A stretch of 64,000 nucleotides of DNA from Duganella radicis (GCF_009720825.1 NZ_WNKY01000009.1:1-64000); one strand, 5' to 3'. Shown: positions 21,695 to 31,067, counted from the stretch's first letter. The notes: generated from the letters alone by a model not told the origin. Numbers and translations are program-made.

Positions 21695-21721
21695 AAAAGC
21701 CCAGTCGGAGACTGGGCTTTT
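21695..21721 (-). terminator. Terminator for tRNA-His
   Basis: AAAAGCCCAGTC (21695-21706), loop GGA, GACTGGGCTTTT (21710-21721). On the minus strand the T-run lies on the left side, immediately downstream of the tRNA. Confidence 0.8.
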
Positions 21722-21732
21722 CGCTTAATTCT

Positions 21733-21809
21733 TGGGGTGGCTGATGGGGCTCGAACCCACGACAACAGGAATCACAATCCTGGACTCTACCAACTGAGCT
21801 ACAGCCACC
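21733..21809 (-). tRNA. tRNA-His(GTG)
   Basis: The minus strand reads GGTGGCTGTAGCTCAGTTGG at the 5' end. The anticodon stem is CAGGA/TCCTG with loop TTGTGAT, anticodon GTG. The T-arm is GTGGGTTCGAGCCCCAT, and the 3' end AGCCACCCCA encodes CCA. The extra G-1 opposite C73 is diagnostic for tRNA-His. Confidence 0.97.
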
Positions 21810-21848
21810 GCTGTTTGTTATTCAACTAGTGCTGAACAACGAGCCAGA

Positions 21849-21877
21849 ATTATACAAGCCAGTTTCGATTCCTGCAA
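21849..21877 (-). promoter_or_regulatory. sigma70 promoter for tRNA-His
   Basis: On the minus strand TTGCAG (21872-21877) and TATAAT (21849-21854) are 17 bases apart, about 40 bases before the tRNA. Confidence 0.8.
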
Positions 21878-21906
21878 ATTTAATTACAGCATTTTTTTCG
21901 ATTGGC

Positions 21907-22737
21907 TTAAACGTCAACCTTTTCCACTGGCGGTTTCAGGTCCAGCAAATCGGCGAACGCCTGCGCCAGCGCGGCGGCATCGCCGGTGGTGTAGCCGCGC
22001 AGGGTGGCCGCGTGATCACCGGCCGGGCGCAGCAAGTCGGCCGCTTCCAGCAAGCGGCCCAGCTGGCGCGCCACGGCGTCGCCGGTATCGATCAGGGTGA
22101 CGTCGTCGCGCTGATGCGCGTGCAGCACGCGCTCGATGCCGCTGCGGACGAAAGGATAATGCGTGCAGCCCAGCACCAGCGTATCGGCGCCTTGTTCCAG
22201 CAGCGGCGCCACGTATTTTTCCAGCATGGCGGCGATGGCGGGCGCCTCAAGATCGCCCTTCTCGATTTCATTCACCAGCCCGACGGCTGGTTGCAGCAGG
22301 AATTCGGCCTGGGTGGCCGCGCTGATCTGCTCGCGCAGTTGCAGGAATTTGTCGCCCTTGAGCGTGCGCGCCGTCGCCAGCACGCCGACCTTGCCGCTGC
22401 GCGTGGCGGCCGCGGCCGGCTTGAGGCCAGGCTCCACGCCCACCACCGGCAACTCGGGATGGCGCGCGCGCACCGCCTTGATGGCAGCGACAGTGGCGGT
22501 ATTGCAGGCCACCACCAGCGCCTTGGCGCCATGCGACAGCAGGAATTCCGTCACCGCCAGCGCGCGCGCCACCACATACTCTTCGGTCTTGTCGCCATAC
22601 GGCGCGTGGCCGGAGTCGGCCACGTACATCAGATCTTCATGAGGGTACTGCGCGCGGATATGGCGCAGTACCGAAAGCCCGCCCACGCCGGAATCGAAGA
22701 CGCCGATGGGGGAGCCGGGAGCGCGGGCTATCTGCAT
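21907..22737 (-). CDS. murI: Glutamate racemase
   Basis: MurI converts L-glutamate to D-glutamate for peptidoglycan. The protein has 276 residues. The two catalytic Cys lie in VACNTAT (Cys78) and LGCTHYPF (Cys191), and the N-terminal FDSGVGGLSVLRHI motif is present. The ATG at 22737 overlaps the fumarase stop as ATGA, so translation is coupled. A longer frame to 22785 lies inside the fumarase gene and is rejected. The pairing of fumarase with murI as one operon is unusual in function but is compact here. Confidence 0.95.
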   Translation of the reverse strand: MQIARAPGSPIGVFDSGVGGLSVLRHIRAQYPHEDLMYVADSGHAPYGDKTEEYVVARALAVTEFLLSHGAKALVVACNTATVAAIKAVRARHPELPVVGVEPGLKPAAAATRSGKVGVLATARTLKGDKFLQLREQISAATQAEFLLQPAVGLVNEIEKGDLEAPAIAAMLEKYVAPLLEQGADTLVLGCTHYPFVRSGIERVLHAHQRDDVTLIDTGDAVARQLGRLLEAADLLRPAGDHAATLRGYTTGDAAALAQAFADLLDLKPPVEKVDV

Positions 22738-24266
22738 CAGGCAGTCACGACCGGCACGTTCAGTTGCTCGATGCGCGCCTTCCATTCCGCAGGACCGGTG
22801 TTGTGCACCGAGGTGCCTTGCGAATCCACCGCCACGGTGACCGGCATGTCGACCACTTCAAATTCATAGATCGCTTCCATGCCCATGTCGGCAAAGCCCA
22901 GCACTTTCGATTGCTTGATCGCTTTCGACACCAGGTAAGCCGAACCGCCCACCGCCATCAGGTAAGCCGACTGGTGCTTCTTGATCGACTCGATCGCGGC
23001 AGGGCCGCGCTCGGCTTTACCGATCATCGCGATCAGGCCGGTTTTTTCCAGCATCATGTCGGTGAACTTGTCCATGCGGGTGGCGGTGGTCGGGCCGGCC
23101 GGGCCGACCACTTCATCGCGCACCGGATCGACCGGGCCGACGTAGTAGATCACGCGGTTCTTGAAGTCCACTGGCAGCTCTTCGCCCTTGGCCAGCATGT
23201 CCTGGATGCGCTTGTGGGCGGCGTCGCGGCCGGTCAGCATCTTGCCGTTCAGGAGCAGGGTCTGGCCCGGCTTCCACGAAGCGACTTCTTCCTTGGTCAG
23301 GGTGTCGAGGTTGACGCGCTTGGACTTCTCGGTGTCCGGCGCCCACGATACGTCAGGCCAGGTCGACAGTGGTGGCGGGGTCATGTAGGCAGGGCCGGAA
23401 CCGTCCAGCACGAAGTGGCCGTGGCGGGTGGCGGCGCAGTTCGGGATCATGGCGACCGGCTTCGATGCGGCGTGGGTCGGGTGCATCATGATCTTCACGT
23501 CCAGCACCGTGGTCAGGCCGCCCAGGCCTTGGGCGCCGATGCCCAGCGCGTTGATCTTGTCGCACAGTTCGATACGCAGCTCTTCCAGCTTGTTCTGCGG
23601 GCCGCGCTGCTTCAGCTCGAACATGTCGATGTCTTCCATCAGCACTTCCTTCGCCATCAGCATCGCCTTCTCGGCGGTGCCGCCGATGCCGATGCCCAGC
23701 ATGCCTGGCGGGCACCAGCCGGCGCCCATGGTTGGCACGGTTTTCAGGACCCAGTCGATCAGCGAATCGGATGGATTCATCATGATCATCTTCGACTTGT
23801 TTTCCGAGCCGCCGCCTTTGGCCGCGACCTTGACGTCGACGGTATTGCCTTCCACCAGCTCCATGTGGACCACGGCCGGGGTGTTGTCCTTGGTGTTCTT
23901 GCGGTCGAAGTGCGGGTCGGCCACGATCGAGGCGCGCAGCTTGTTGTCGTCGTAGTTGTAGGCGCGGCGCACGCCTTCGTTGACGGCGTCGGTGACGGTG
24001 CCGGTAAAGCCCTCGAAGCGCACACCCATGCCGATCTTCAGGAAGACGTTGACGATGCCGGTGTCCTGGCAGATCGGACGCTTGCCCTCGGCGCACATGC
24101 GCGAGTTGGTCAGGATCTGCGCGATGGCGTCCTTGGCGGCCGGGCTTTGCTCGTGCTCGTAGGCGCGGGCCAGGTGCTCGATGTAGTCAGCCGGATGGTA
24201 ATAGCTGATGTATTGCAGCGCGGCGGCAACGGATTCGATCAGGTCTTCTTGCTTTATGATGGTCAT
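22737..24266 (-). CDS. Class I fumarate hydratase (iron-sulfur)
   Basis: The protein has 509 residues and matches the oxygen-sensitive [4Fe-4S] class I fumarases (FumA/FumB type), which interconvert fumarate and malate. The alpha part has ICQDTGIVNVFLKIGMG and WCPPGMLGIGIGGTAEKAML. The beta part has LNGKMLTGRDAAHKRI and VGPAGPTTATRMDKF. Conserved Cys in PICQDTG, GWCPPG and NCAATRHGHF are candidates for cluster ligands. It lies 16 bases after the YqhA-like gene and overlaps murI, forming a three-gene operon. Confidence 0.95.
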   Translation of the reverse strand: MTIIKQEDLIESVAAALQYISYYHPADYIEHLARAYEHEQSPAAKDAIAQILTNSRMCAEGKRPICQDTGIVNVFLKIGMGVRFEGFTGTVTDAVNEGVRRAYNYDDNKLRASIVADPHFDRKNTKDNTPAVVHMELVEGNTVDVKVAAKGGGSENKSKMIMMNPSDSLIDWVLKTVPTMGAGWCPPGMLGIGIGGTAEKAMLMAKEVLMEDIDMFELKQRGPQNKLEELRIELCDKINALGIGAQGLGGLTTVLDVKIMMHPTHAASKPVAMIPNCAATRHGHFVLDGSGPAYMTPPPLSTWPDVSWAPDTEKSKRVNLDTLTKEEVASWKPGQTLLLNGKMLTGRDAAHKRIQDMLAKGEELPVDFKNRVIYYVGPVDPVRDEVVGPAGPTTATRMDKFTDMMLEKTGLIAMIGKAERGPAAIESIKKHQSAYLMAVGGSAYLVSKAIKQSKVLGFADMGMEAIYEFEVVDMPVTVAVDSQGTSVHNTGPAEWKARIEQLNVPVVTA

Positions 24267-24282
24267 GGTGTTCTCGCGGGGG

Positions 24283-24876
24283 TTAGTGTTTGGAATCGTT
24301 GTGCGTCAGCGTAGTGATGCGGTCGGTATAAGAGATGGCCAGTGCCGACAGCAGGAAAGCGATGTGGATGCCGGTTTGTGCGATCAGCGTTTTCTCATCG
24401 TAGATGCTGGCGTTGATAAACGTCTTCAGCAGGTGGATCGATGAAATGCCGATGATCGCCATGGCCAGCTTGGTCTTCAGCACGGAAGCGTTCACGTGCG
24501 ACAGCCACTCCGGCTGGTCCGGATGGGACTCCAGGTTCATGCGGGAGATGAAGGTTTCGTAGCCGCCGATGATGACCATCACCAGCAGGTTGGAAATCAT
24601 GACCACGTCGATCAGGCCCAGCACCACCAGCATGATGGTGGTCTCGTTCAGCTTGGTGGGCATGGGCGCGCCGGGCACGGCGACGGCTTGCAGGATGTGC
24701 TGGAGCGCGGCGTCATTGCCCATCGCGGCGCCGATCAGGTCCTTGAGCTCCACCCAGAAATGGAACACGTAGACGCACTGCGCCAGGATCAGGCCGAGAT
24801 ACAGCGGCAGTTGCAGCCAGCGGGTCATGAAAATAAAAGCGGGCAGGGGGCGCAGCTTCTGATTAGGCTCGGTCAT
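24283..24876 (-). CDS. TIGR00645/UPF0114 (YqhA-like) membrane protein
   Basis: The protein has about 197 residues and four predicted membrane segments: [20 protein letters not shown] near residue 21, [20 protein letters not shown] near 83, [20 protein letters not shown] near 137, and [16 protein letters not shown] near 167. Family signatures include [11 protein letters not shown]. The ATG at 24876 follows TTCAGGAGTTT; the frame to 24996 adds a non-family extension. It is the first gene of the operon with fumarase and murI. Its function is not established. Confidence 0.85.
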   Translation of the reverse strand: MTEPNQKLRPLPAFIFMTRWLQLPLYLGLILAQCVYVFHFWVELKDLIGAAMGNDAALQHILQAVAVPGAPMPTKLNETTIMLVVLGLIDVVMISNLLVMVIIGGYETFISRMNLESHPDQPEWLSHVNASVLKTKLAMAIIGISSIHLLKTFINASIYDEKTLIAQTGIHIAFLLSALAISYTDRITTLTHNDSKH

Positions 24877-25085
24877 TAGGGCAAAACTCCTGAAAATGAG
24901 GCAGACTATGAAGACTGCCGATATTCTACACGTGCTGCCGGGCGGCCGCATCGGTAGGCTGCAATGAAAAATTGGTAAAATTGTCCGGCTTACCATCCTC
25001 CGCCGGGGATGAGCATGGCTGTAAGGGCGCAGTAAGCGATCACGTTTAGTGTTGATAGCAAACGACTACTACATTTGGAGACACC

Positions 25086-27071
25086 ATGAGCAGCACTACT
25101 ACCCAAGGTCCACAAGAATCCCGCATCTTCGCGCCACCGGCGGCGTTTGCCGCGCAGGCCGCCGTATCGGGCATGGATGCATACAACGCGCTGTGCGCGG
25201 AGGCGGCGGCCGACTACGAAGGCTTCTGGTCGCGTCTGGCGAAAGAACACATCGAATGGCAGCAGCCGTTCACGCGCACCCTGAACGAAGACAACGCGCC
25301 GTTCTACAAATGGTTCGAGGACGGCAAGCTGAACGTCTCGTACAACTGCCTGGACCGCAATCTGCAAAACGGCAACGCCGACAAGACCGCCATCATCTTT
25401 GAGGCGGACGACGGCAAGGCCACCCACGTGAGCTACAAAGAGCTGCACGAAAAAGTCTGCAAATTCGCCAACGGCCTGAAGGCGCGCGGCATCAAGAAAG
25501 GCGACCGCGTCATCATCTACATGTCGATGTCGGTGGAAGGCGTGGCGGCGATGCAGGCGTGCGCGCGGATTGGCGCGACGCACTCGGTGGTGTTTGGCGG
25601 CTTCTCGGCCAAATCGCTGCAAGAGCGCATCGTCGACGCCGGCGCGGTGGCCGTGATCACCGCCGACGAACAACTGCGCGGCGGCAAACACCTGCCGCTG
25701 AAAGCCATCGTCGACGAAGCGCTGGCACTGGGCGGCTGCGACACCATCAAGGACGTGATCGTCTACAAGCGTACCGGCGGCGCGATCAGCTTCAAGGAAG
25801 GGCGCGACCTGTGGCTGCACGAGCTGGTCGATGGCCAGTCGGCGGTGTGCGAGCCGGAGTGGGTGGAGGCGGAGCATCCGCTGTTCATTCTGTACACCTC
25901 GGGTTCGACTGGCACGCCGAAAGGTGTGCAGCACTCGTCCGGCGGCTACCTGCTGTGGGCGGCGCTGACCATGAAATGGTCGTTCGACCTCAAGCCATCC
26001 GACGTGTACTGGTGTACGGCCGACATCGGCTGGGTGACCGGCCACAGCTACATCGCCTACGGCCCGACCGCGGTGGGCGCGACCCAGGTGGTGTTTGAAG
26101 GCATACCGACCTATCCGAACGCCGGCCGTTTCTGGGAGACCGTGGCCAAGCACAAGGTCAACATCTTCTACACCGCGCCGACGGCGATCCGTTCGCTGAT
26201 CAAGGCCTCGGATGTGGACCCGAAAGTACATCCGAAGAATTACGACCTGTCCTCGCTGCGCTTGCTGGGCACGGTGGGCGAGCCGATCAATCCGGAAGCG
26301 TGGATGTGGTACTACACGCAGGTGGGTGGCGAGCAGTGTCCGATCGTCGACACCTTCTGGCAGACCGAGACCGGCGGCCACATGATCACCCCGCTGCCGG
26401 GCGCGACGCCGATGGTGCCGGGTTCGTGCACCCTGCCGCTGCCGGGCATCATGGCGGCCATCGTCGATGAGTCGGGTCATGACGTGCCGAACGGGCAGGG
26501 TGGGATACTGGTGGTGAAGCGCCCATGGCCTTCGATGATCCGCACCATCTGGAACAACCCGGACCGCTTCAAGACCTCGTACTTCCCTGAGGAGCTGGGC
26601 GGCAAGATGTACCTGGCTGGCGATGGCGCGATCCGCAACAAAGACACTGGTTACTTCACCATCACCGGCCGTATCGATGACGTGCTGAACGTGTCGGGTC
26701 ACCGCATGGGTACGATGGAAATCGAATCGGCGCTGGTGGCCAATCCGCTGGTGGCGGAGGCGGCGGTGGTGGGCAAGCCGGACGACACGACCGGTGAATC
26801 GATTTGCGCGTTTGTGGTGCTCAAGCAGGCGCGTCCGACGGGGGAGGATGCCAAGAAGATTGCGCTGGAATTGCGTAACTGGGTGGCCAAGGAGATCGGT
26901 CCGATCGCCAAGCCGAAAGAGATTCGTTTCGGGGACAACCTGCCGAAGACGCGTTCGGGCAAGATCATGCGGCGCTTGTTGCGTGTGCTGGCCAAGGGCG
27001 AGGTGATTACGCAGGACGTGTCGACGTTGGAGAATCCGGCGATTCTGGAGCAATTGAAAGAAGCGTCCTGA
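25086..27071 (+). CDS. acs: Acetate--CoA ligase (acetyl-CoA synthetase)
   Basis: The protein has 661 residues, the usual length. It activates acetate through acetyl-AMP to acetyl-CoA. The A3 motif is [18 protein letters not shown] near residue 273, with [20 protein letters not shown] and [10 protein letters not shown] further on. The C-terminal [11 protein letters not shown] (Lys near residue 626) is the lysine needed for adenylation and known to be controlled by acetylation. GGAGACACC precedes the ATG. A promoter region of about 200 bases separates it from the divergent YqhA-like operon. Confidence 0.96.
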   Translation: MSSTTTQGPQESRIFAPPAAFAAQAAVSGMDAYNALCAEAAADYEGFWSRLAKEHIEWQQPFTRTLNEDNAPFYKWFEDGKLNVSYNCLDRNLQNGNADKTAIIFEADDGKATHVSYKELHEKVCKFANGLKARGIKKGDRVIIYMSMSVEGVAAMQACARIGATHSVVFGGFSAKSLQERIVDAGAVAVITADEQLRGGKHLPLKAIVDEALALGGCDTIKDVIVYKRTGGAISFKEGRDLWLHELVDGQSAVCEPEWVEAEHPLFILYTSGSTGTPKGVQHSSGGYLLWAALTMKWSFDLKPSDVYWCTADIGWVTGHSYIAYGPTAVGATQVVFEGIPTYPNAGRFWETVAKHKVNIFYTAPTAIRSLIKASDVDPKVHPKNYDLSSLRLLGTVGEPINPEAWMWYYTQVGGEQCPIVDTFWQTETGGHMITPLPGATPMVPGSCTLPLPGIMAAIVDESGHDVPNGQGGILVVKRPWPSMIRTIWNNPDRFKTSYFPEELGGKMYLAGDGAIRNKDTGYFTITGRIDDVLNVSGHRMGTMEIESALVANPLVAEAAVVGKPDDTTGESICAFVVLKQARPTGEDAKKIALELRNWVAKEIGPIAKPKEIRFGDNLPKTRSGKIMRRLLRVLAKGEVITQDVSTLENPAILEQLKEAS

Positions 27072-27077
27072 TAAATT

Positions 27078-27105
27078 TTGTACTCTTGGGAATCTTTGCT
27101 ATAAT
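27078..27105 (+). promoter_or_regulatory. Promoter of tRNA-Ser
   Basis: TTGTAC (27078-27083), 16 bases, TATAAT (27100-27105), about 30 bases before the tRNA. Confidence 0.7.
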
Positions 27106-27134
27106 TCGGCGCTTCCCGAGATTAGGGAAGACCT

Positions 27135-27225
27135 GGAGAGGTGGATGAGTGGTTGAAGTCGCACGCCTGGAAAGCGTGTATAGGTTAATAGCCTATCGGG
27201 GGTTCGAATCCCCCTCTCTCCGCCA
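27135..27225 (+). tRNA. tRNA-Ser(GGA), integration target
   Basis: The acceptor stem is GGAGAGG/CCTCTCC, the anticodon loop CTGGAAA gives anticodon GGA, and a long variable arm (TATAGGTTAATAGCCTATC) is typical of class II tRNAs. The T-arm is GGGGGTTCGAATCCCCC and CCA is encoded at 27223-27225. An integrase gene follows 167 bases downstream, and the 3' end is repeated imperfectly at 37187-37212, so this tRNA is the attachment site of the island. Confidence 0.97.
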
Positions 27226-27229
27226 GAAT
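27201..27229 (+). repeat. attL: tRNA-Ser 3' end at the left island junction
   Basis: TCCCCCTCTC (27209-27218), TCC, GCCAGAAT (27222-27229), preceded by GGTTCGAA. The right-end copy has TCCCCCTCTC directly joined to GCCAGAAT, preceded by GATTCGGC. Confidence 0.7.
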
Positions 27230-27257
27230 ATGATCTAAAGTAGTACGAAATAGACCG

Positions 27258-27298
27258 CTAACCCGCATGAATCCTTGTGATCATGCGGGTTTTTTATT
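27258..27298 (+). terminator. Terminator after tRNA-Ser, carried on the island
   Basis: AACCCGCATGA and TCATGCGGGTT arms around a short loop, followed by TTTTTATTTTTTTT. It restores tRNA termination after integration; the presumed original terminator now sits at 37216-37241. Confidence 0.75.
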
Positions 27299-27347
27299 TT
27301 TTTTCGTCCAGCTACGTTCCTTGAAATGCAGAAGGGGTACGGGTATG

Positions 27348-27392
27348 TTTTAGGGTATTTCTTTCTACCCTATCGGTTGATACCCTAAAAAA
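27348..27392. promoter_or_regulatory. Candidate integrase arm-type sites, left end
   Basis: TTTTAGGGTAT (27348-27358), CTACCCTAT near 27365-27373, and ATACCCTAAAAAA (27380-27392) form direct and inverted AGGGTA repeats just upstream of the integrase start. The same element TTTTTTAGGGTA occurs at the right end (37123-37134). Integrase arm binding is inferred from position and repetition. Confidence 0.45.
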
Positions 27393-28651
27393 TGCCCAAA
27401 TTATCTGCTCCGCTCACCGACCTCCAACCCCGAAACGCAAAGCCTAAAGATAAGCCTTACAAGCTCAGCGATGGAGGCGGCCTCTACTTGTTGGTCAACC
27501 CTGACGGCGCAAAGTACTGGCGAATGTCCTATCGGTTCTTAGGCAAAGAAAAACTACTCGCGTTTGGCAAGTATCCTGAGGTGACGCTTGCCGAGGCGAG
27601 GCAAAAGCGTCTCGATGCGAAGAAGCTAATTAACGCTGAGATTGACCCTAGTGCAGAGAAAAAAGAGCGTAGGCGTGCCGCAGAAGAGCGTGCATCCAAC
27701 ACGTTTGAGAAGATTGCGAGGGAATGGCATGCAAACCGCTTGCCGACTTGGCGCGAAAGTACGGCTCGGGACACGCTTCGTCGACTTGAGATCGACATTT
27801 TTCCTGCGATTGGTTCTAGGGCTATCGATGCAATCACTCATCAGGAAATGATTGCTACTCTGCGGAAGATCGAATCGCGAGGTGCGCATGAGATTGCTCA
27901 TCGAATCAAGGCGACCTGCGCACGTATTTTTAGCTACGCGAACCAGCTCGGAATCCAGAATCGCAATCCGGCCGCCGATCTTAAAGATGTGCTAAAACCA
28001 GTAAAAGCAGGACACTTTGCTGCGATCCAAGCAGATGATCTTCCTGTGTTTCTCAATGCGATGGATAGGAATGATCAGCGGCTGTACATGCCGACCCGTA
28101 TTGCCATGCGCTTGATGCTGCTGATATTCCTCCGCACTAGCGAACTGATCGAGACACCGTGGAGTGAAATTGATCTTGAAAAAGGGGAATGGATCGTTCC
28201 GTGGCATCGAATGAAGCGGGGAAAGCTTACAGTGAACCCCGATATGACAGACCATCACGTTTGTCTCTCGCGACAGGCTTTAGTGCTCCTTCGCGAGCTA
28301 CATCAATTGACCGGCGGTTCGATGTATCTATTTCCCAATCAACGAGATCATGAAAAGCCTATGAGTAACGGAGCGATCTTGATGGCATTGCGGCGAATGG
28401 GTTATCAGAACAAGATGACCGGGCATGGTTTCCGTGCGTTGGCAATGAGTACGATCAAGGAGCACTTAGGCTATCGCCATGAAGTTGTTGATCGTCAGTT
28501 AGCGCACGCGCAGAAGGATAAGGTGGCTGCGGCGTATGACCGTGCGACGTTCTTAGAGGAGCGCAAGAAAATGATGCAGGATTGGGCTGACTACATCGAC
28601 AGGTTAGCAAGTGGCGAGCCGGTCATGGTGCGCAGTCTGCGCTTGGCATAA
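27392..28651 (+). CDS. Tyrosine-type site-specific integrase (P4-like, DUF4102)
   Basis: The protein has 419 residues. An N-terminal DUF4102 arm-binding domain (DLQPRNAKPKDKPYKLSDGG) is followed by a SAM-like core-binding domain and a C-terminal catalytic domain. Candidate catalytic residues are Arg in FLRTSELIETPWSEI near 246, HGFR near 344, His in LAHAQKDKVAAAYDRA near 371, and the Tyr in that segment. Typical tetrad spacing supports activity. It follows a tRNA-Ser and is oriented away from it, as in P4-type islands. The start ATG is within the arm-type repeats. Confidence 0.93.
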   Translation: MPKLSAPLTDLQPRNAKPKDKPYKLSDGGGLYLLVNPDGAKYWRMSYRFLGKEKLLAFGKYPEVTLAEARQKRLDAKKLINAEIDPSAEKKERRRAAEERASNTFEKIAREWHANRLPTWRESTARDTLRRLEIDIFPAIGSRAIDAITHQEMIATLRKIESRGAHEIAHRIKATCARIFSYANQLGIQNRNPAADLKDVLKPVKAGHFAAIQADDLPVFLNAMDRNDQRLYMPTRIAMRLMLLIFLRTSELIETPWSEIDLEKGEWIVPWHRMKRGKLTVNPDMTDHHVCLSRQALVLLRELHQLTGGSMYLFPNQRDHEKPMSNGAILMALRRMGYQNKMTGHGFRALAMSTIKEHLGYRHEVVDRQLAHAQKDKVAAAYDRATFLEERKKMMQDWADYIDRLASGEPVMVRSLRLA

Positions 28652-28673
28652 GAATGCTGAGGAGAACTAGGCT

Positions 28674-29312
28674 ATGAAACGGTATGACGACTGGTTTATG
28701 AAAGATGATTTCTCGCCCCTAGAGCTGGCGCTCTTGATGGCAGATACCGCGCCGACTTGGCCGTTGGCACGAGATATCTTAAAAGTAGTTGAGCATGATG
28801 ATGGAGAAGCATTTGAAAAATTTACGGCCACGTACGGCCATCTCCCGAGTCAATGGTCTTTTTTTGAGAAATTTCAGCGATGCCAAGCACTGATCTATAA
28901 GCATTTGAAAGCTGGAAGATTGAAGGGCAAGGCGCTGCCGAATGGGGGCATATCGCGTTCGGCGGCAATTGAGTTTGTAGCTTGGGCCGATGAGAGCGAA
29001 CTAGCTGGCGGTGAGAGCTACGCGGTTTTTTTGAGAGCCGCTATGTATGGCGACCGTCAGTCTGCGGCAGTCGCTGCTCGACGCGGGGATAAGCCGTGGT
29101 GGCAGCAGATGCATGATCTCGACGATATGATAAAGGCGAAAGCCGCAATTTTTCGCGAGAAAGGTATCCATTTGTATCGGGGCGAGCCAAGTAGGGCACG
29201 GCTTGCATTGGAGATCGCTGCGACGATTAATTCGATTGAGGTAGGGCGAAAGACTGGCAATTCAATTGAGCCGGAGACCGTCCGTAGATACCTCAAGAAC
29301 AGAAAAATTTGA
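28674..29312 (+). CDS. Hypothetical island protein
   Basis: The protein has 212 residues, mostly helical and soluble. The N-terminus (YDDWFMKDDFSPLELALLMA) and the tail (RARLALEIAATINSIEVGRK, then NSIEPETVRRYLKNRKI) stand out; the tail has the look of a C-terminal helix-turn-helix. GAGGAGAACTAGGCT precedes the ATG. It lies 22 bases after the integrase and is probably co-transcribed. I do not recognise a family; similar genes often accompany P4-type integrases. Confidence 0.7.
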   Translation: MKRYDDWFMKDDFSPLELALLMADTAPTWPLARDILKVVEHDDGEAFEKFTATYGHLPSQWSFFEKFQRCQALIYKHLKAGRLKGKALPNGGISRSAAIEFVAWADESELAGGESYAVFLRAAMYGDRQSAAVAARRGDKPWWQQMHDLDDMIKAKAAIFREKGIHLYRGEPSRARLALEIAATINSIEVGRKTGNSIEPETVRRYLKNRKI

Positions 29313-29317
29313 TTGGT

Positions 29318-29354
29318 AGCTGGTATTTCGTTCGACGATCTAGAAATACCAGCT
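29318..29354. repeat. 12-bp inverted repeat upstream of the AlpA-like gene
   Basis: AGCTGGTATTTC (29318-29329) and GAAATACCAGCT (29343-29354) flank a 13-base loop. A second hairpin (AGCCC/GGGCT) follows near 29367-29387, and TACCAG recurs twice near 29411-29425. It could be an operator or part of an origin. There is no T-tract. Confidence 0.55.
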
Positions 29355-29489
29355 TGCTGCGAATGCAGCCCTTATTTCATATGGGCTACTTGATGCGATG
29401 TTAAGTAGCTTTACCAGCTAATACCAGAAATGATACTCCTCGTACGTAACTGCATGGTGCGGTACGACTTCAAACGACAGGAGATCATT

Positions 29490-29714
29490 ATGGTCAAACT
29501 CACAGTTCCCTCCCCAGCCTTACCTAACTGCTTGCGTGCGAAGCAGATTGCCGGACCAATTCTTCCTATTAGTCTCTCAACGTGGTGGGCAGGCGTTAAG
29601 TCGGGGCGGTATCCGCAGCCGATCAAGTTGGGGCCGCGAACGACAGTGTGGCGTCGCGACGAGATACTTGCGCTGTTCGATGAGTCCTCTGGCGCTGGCG
29701 CAGGGAAGCATTGA
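29490..29714 (+). CDS. AlpA-family regulator/excisionase-like protein
   Basis: The protein has 74 residues and matches small AlpA/MerR-like winged-helix proteins of satellite-type islands: RAKQIAGPILPISLSTWWAG followed by VKSGRYPQPIKLGPRTTVWR and RDEILALFDE. AlpA proteins activate excision or integrase genes. The ATG at 29490 has GGAGATCATT before it; upstream frame to 29430 is rejected. It lies between the structured region at 29318-29425 and the replication gene. Confidence 0.8.
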   Translation: MVKLTVPSPALPNCLRAKQIAGPILPISLSTWWAGVKSGRYPQPIKLGPRTTVWRRDEILALFDESSGAGAGKH

Positions 29715-29784
29715 TGAACCCGGTAAAGATCGAAGTTATACAAGATCACCTTTGTTCACTTTCTGAATTTTCTTCATTCTCAAT

Positions 29785-30846
29785 ATGACATATCGCGATA
29801 TCGTTCACATAGACAAAATACGGGTGCTCGGCCCGTGCGTCCACAAACCGCTAGGTAAAGAGTGGTACTTAGTAGATTCTGAAACAGGGGAACTGAAGCC
29901 AACGGCGGCAACGCCAAATCTAACTACGCTAGAGGACGGCGGTGGTTCTATTTTCTTTCAGTCAAGGAGTCTAGACAGTACTGGAATGGCGTCAAAGTTG
30001 TTGATTGAATGTTGTCCACCGCTCGTGCTGCAACGACATAACTGGTGCGGGCATAGTGATTTGGACGATTATGTATTCACGATCTTCGATAGACTGACTC
30101 GAAAACTGAGCCTAAAGGTACGCGCTGATGACTTTGCTGCATGGGGATCTGGAGACGTTGCACTCTTGGAAATTCATCTTACTGCCAACTTTAGCTGTCC
30201 TGCTGGTTACATAACTAGCGTGATTGACGCTATTGATGCTAACAACGGCACTGGCAAACATCGAAGCGATGAAGATAGGATCTCGCTAGGATGGACTCCT
30301 ACGAGGCGTTCAAAGTACAGCATGCTTTCCATCTACTATAAATGGAAAGAATTACAGCGGCGTTTTGGGCCGCGGCCAGGGGAGGTACGGCGGCGCCTAC
30401 TGGACGAATCAAGGGATGCAATTCGAGCGGAGATCAAGCTGTTCTCTCAATTTTTGAAGAGACAGAATTTGAACAAAGTATCGGCATGGAGCCGCATAGA
30501 CCCGTCAATGCTCTACTTTGAAAAATTGAGCAGTTATCAGATCCATTCATTTGCTCAACGTCAACTTACCAGCGATGAGTTGCGGACGTTGAGCAAACCG
30601 GAGCGACGCGTATACCGGCTGTGGCTAGCCGGGACGGATCTAATGGACCAGTTCAGCAGTCGTACAACGGTCTACAAATATGCAAAATCGATCAAGGAGC
30701 GTATTGGAGTCGATACAATGGCCCGCTGCCGACCCAAGCGGCTAGCTAGCCTCGATCTGGGGGAAATATTCGACCGTTCTAATGCTCTTGGCGTTCCAAA
30801 TTGGCTGCGCGCTACTCGCTATTATCATTCTCCCTCCTCCTCTTGA
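29785..30846 (+). CDS. Phage/plasmid replication protein, II/X-like family
   Basis: The 353-residue protein resembles filamentous-phage-type replication initiators (Phage_CRI, gpII/gpX). Supporting segments are DVALLEIHLTANFSCPAG, YSMLSIYYKWKELQRRFG and AIRAEIKLFSQFLKRQNL. These initiators nick the double-strand origin through a Tyr. I cannot point to the catalytic Tyr with certainty. There is no clear Shine-Dalgarno before ATG 29785. A strong stem-loop follows, and a large nested hairpin, a candidate origin, is 160 bases downstream. Confidence 0.6.
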   Translation: MTYRDIVHIDKIRVLGPCVHKPLGKEWYLVDSETGELKPTAATPNLTTLEDGGGSIFFQSRSLDSTGMASKLLIECCPPLVLQRHNWCGHSDLDDYVFTIFDRLTRKLSLKVRADDFAAWGSGDVALLEIHLTANFSCPAGYITSVIDAIDANNGTGKHRSDEDRISLGWTPTRRSKYSMLSIYYKWKELQRRFGPRPGEVRRRLLDESRDAIRAEIKLFSQFLKRQNLNKVSAWSRIDPSMLYFEKLSSYQIHSFAQRQLTSDELRTLSKPERRVYRLWLAGTDLMDQFSSRTTVYKYAKSIKERIGVDTMARCRPKRLASLDLGEIFDRSNALGVPNWLRATRYYHSPSSS

Positions 30847-30849
30847 TAG

Positions 30850-30889
30850 ATGCCTTGGCTTCCTTCTGTAGTGATAGAAGCCAAGGCAT
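30850..30889 (+). terminator. Terminator-like hairpin after the replication gene
   Basis: ATGCCTTGGCTTC (30850-30862) and GAAGCCAAGGCAT (30877-30889) form a 13-bp stem. It is followed by TTTAGCTTGTTTG, a broken T-tract. Confidence 0.6.
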
Positions 30890-31004
30890 TTAGCTTGTTT
30901 GCAATCACCACTATCGGCAGAAATATTTCCTCCTGAAAACATTTGATATAATTACAATAATTCTTAAGGCGGCGGTAAGAGATCCTTCGCACGCCTGACC
31001 TAGG

Positions 31005-31067
31005 TTGCACCCCTATGCGCATTCTAAATGCCCCTAAGAGGCGATTTAGCGCATTTGAGAGGTGCAA
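31005..31067. repeat. Large nested hairpin (possible replication origin or structured RNA)
   Basis: Four nested arms are visible: TTGCACC 31005-31011 with GGTGCAA 31061-31067, ATGCG 31015-31019 with CGCAT 31050-31054, CTAAAT 31024-31029 with ATTTAG 31044-31049, and GCC 31030-31032 with GGC 31040-31042. The gene-free stretch 30847-31143 otherwise shows no gene. Position next to a II/X-like replication gene suggests a single- or double-strand origin. Confidence 0.5.
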
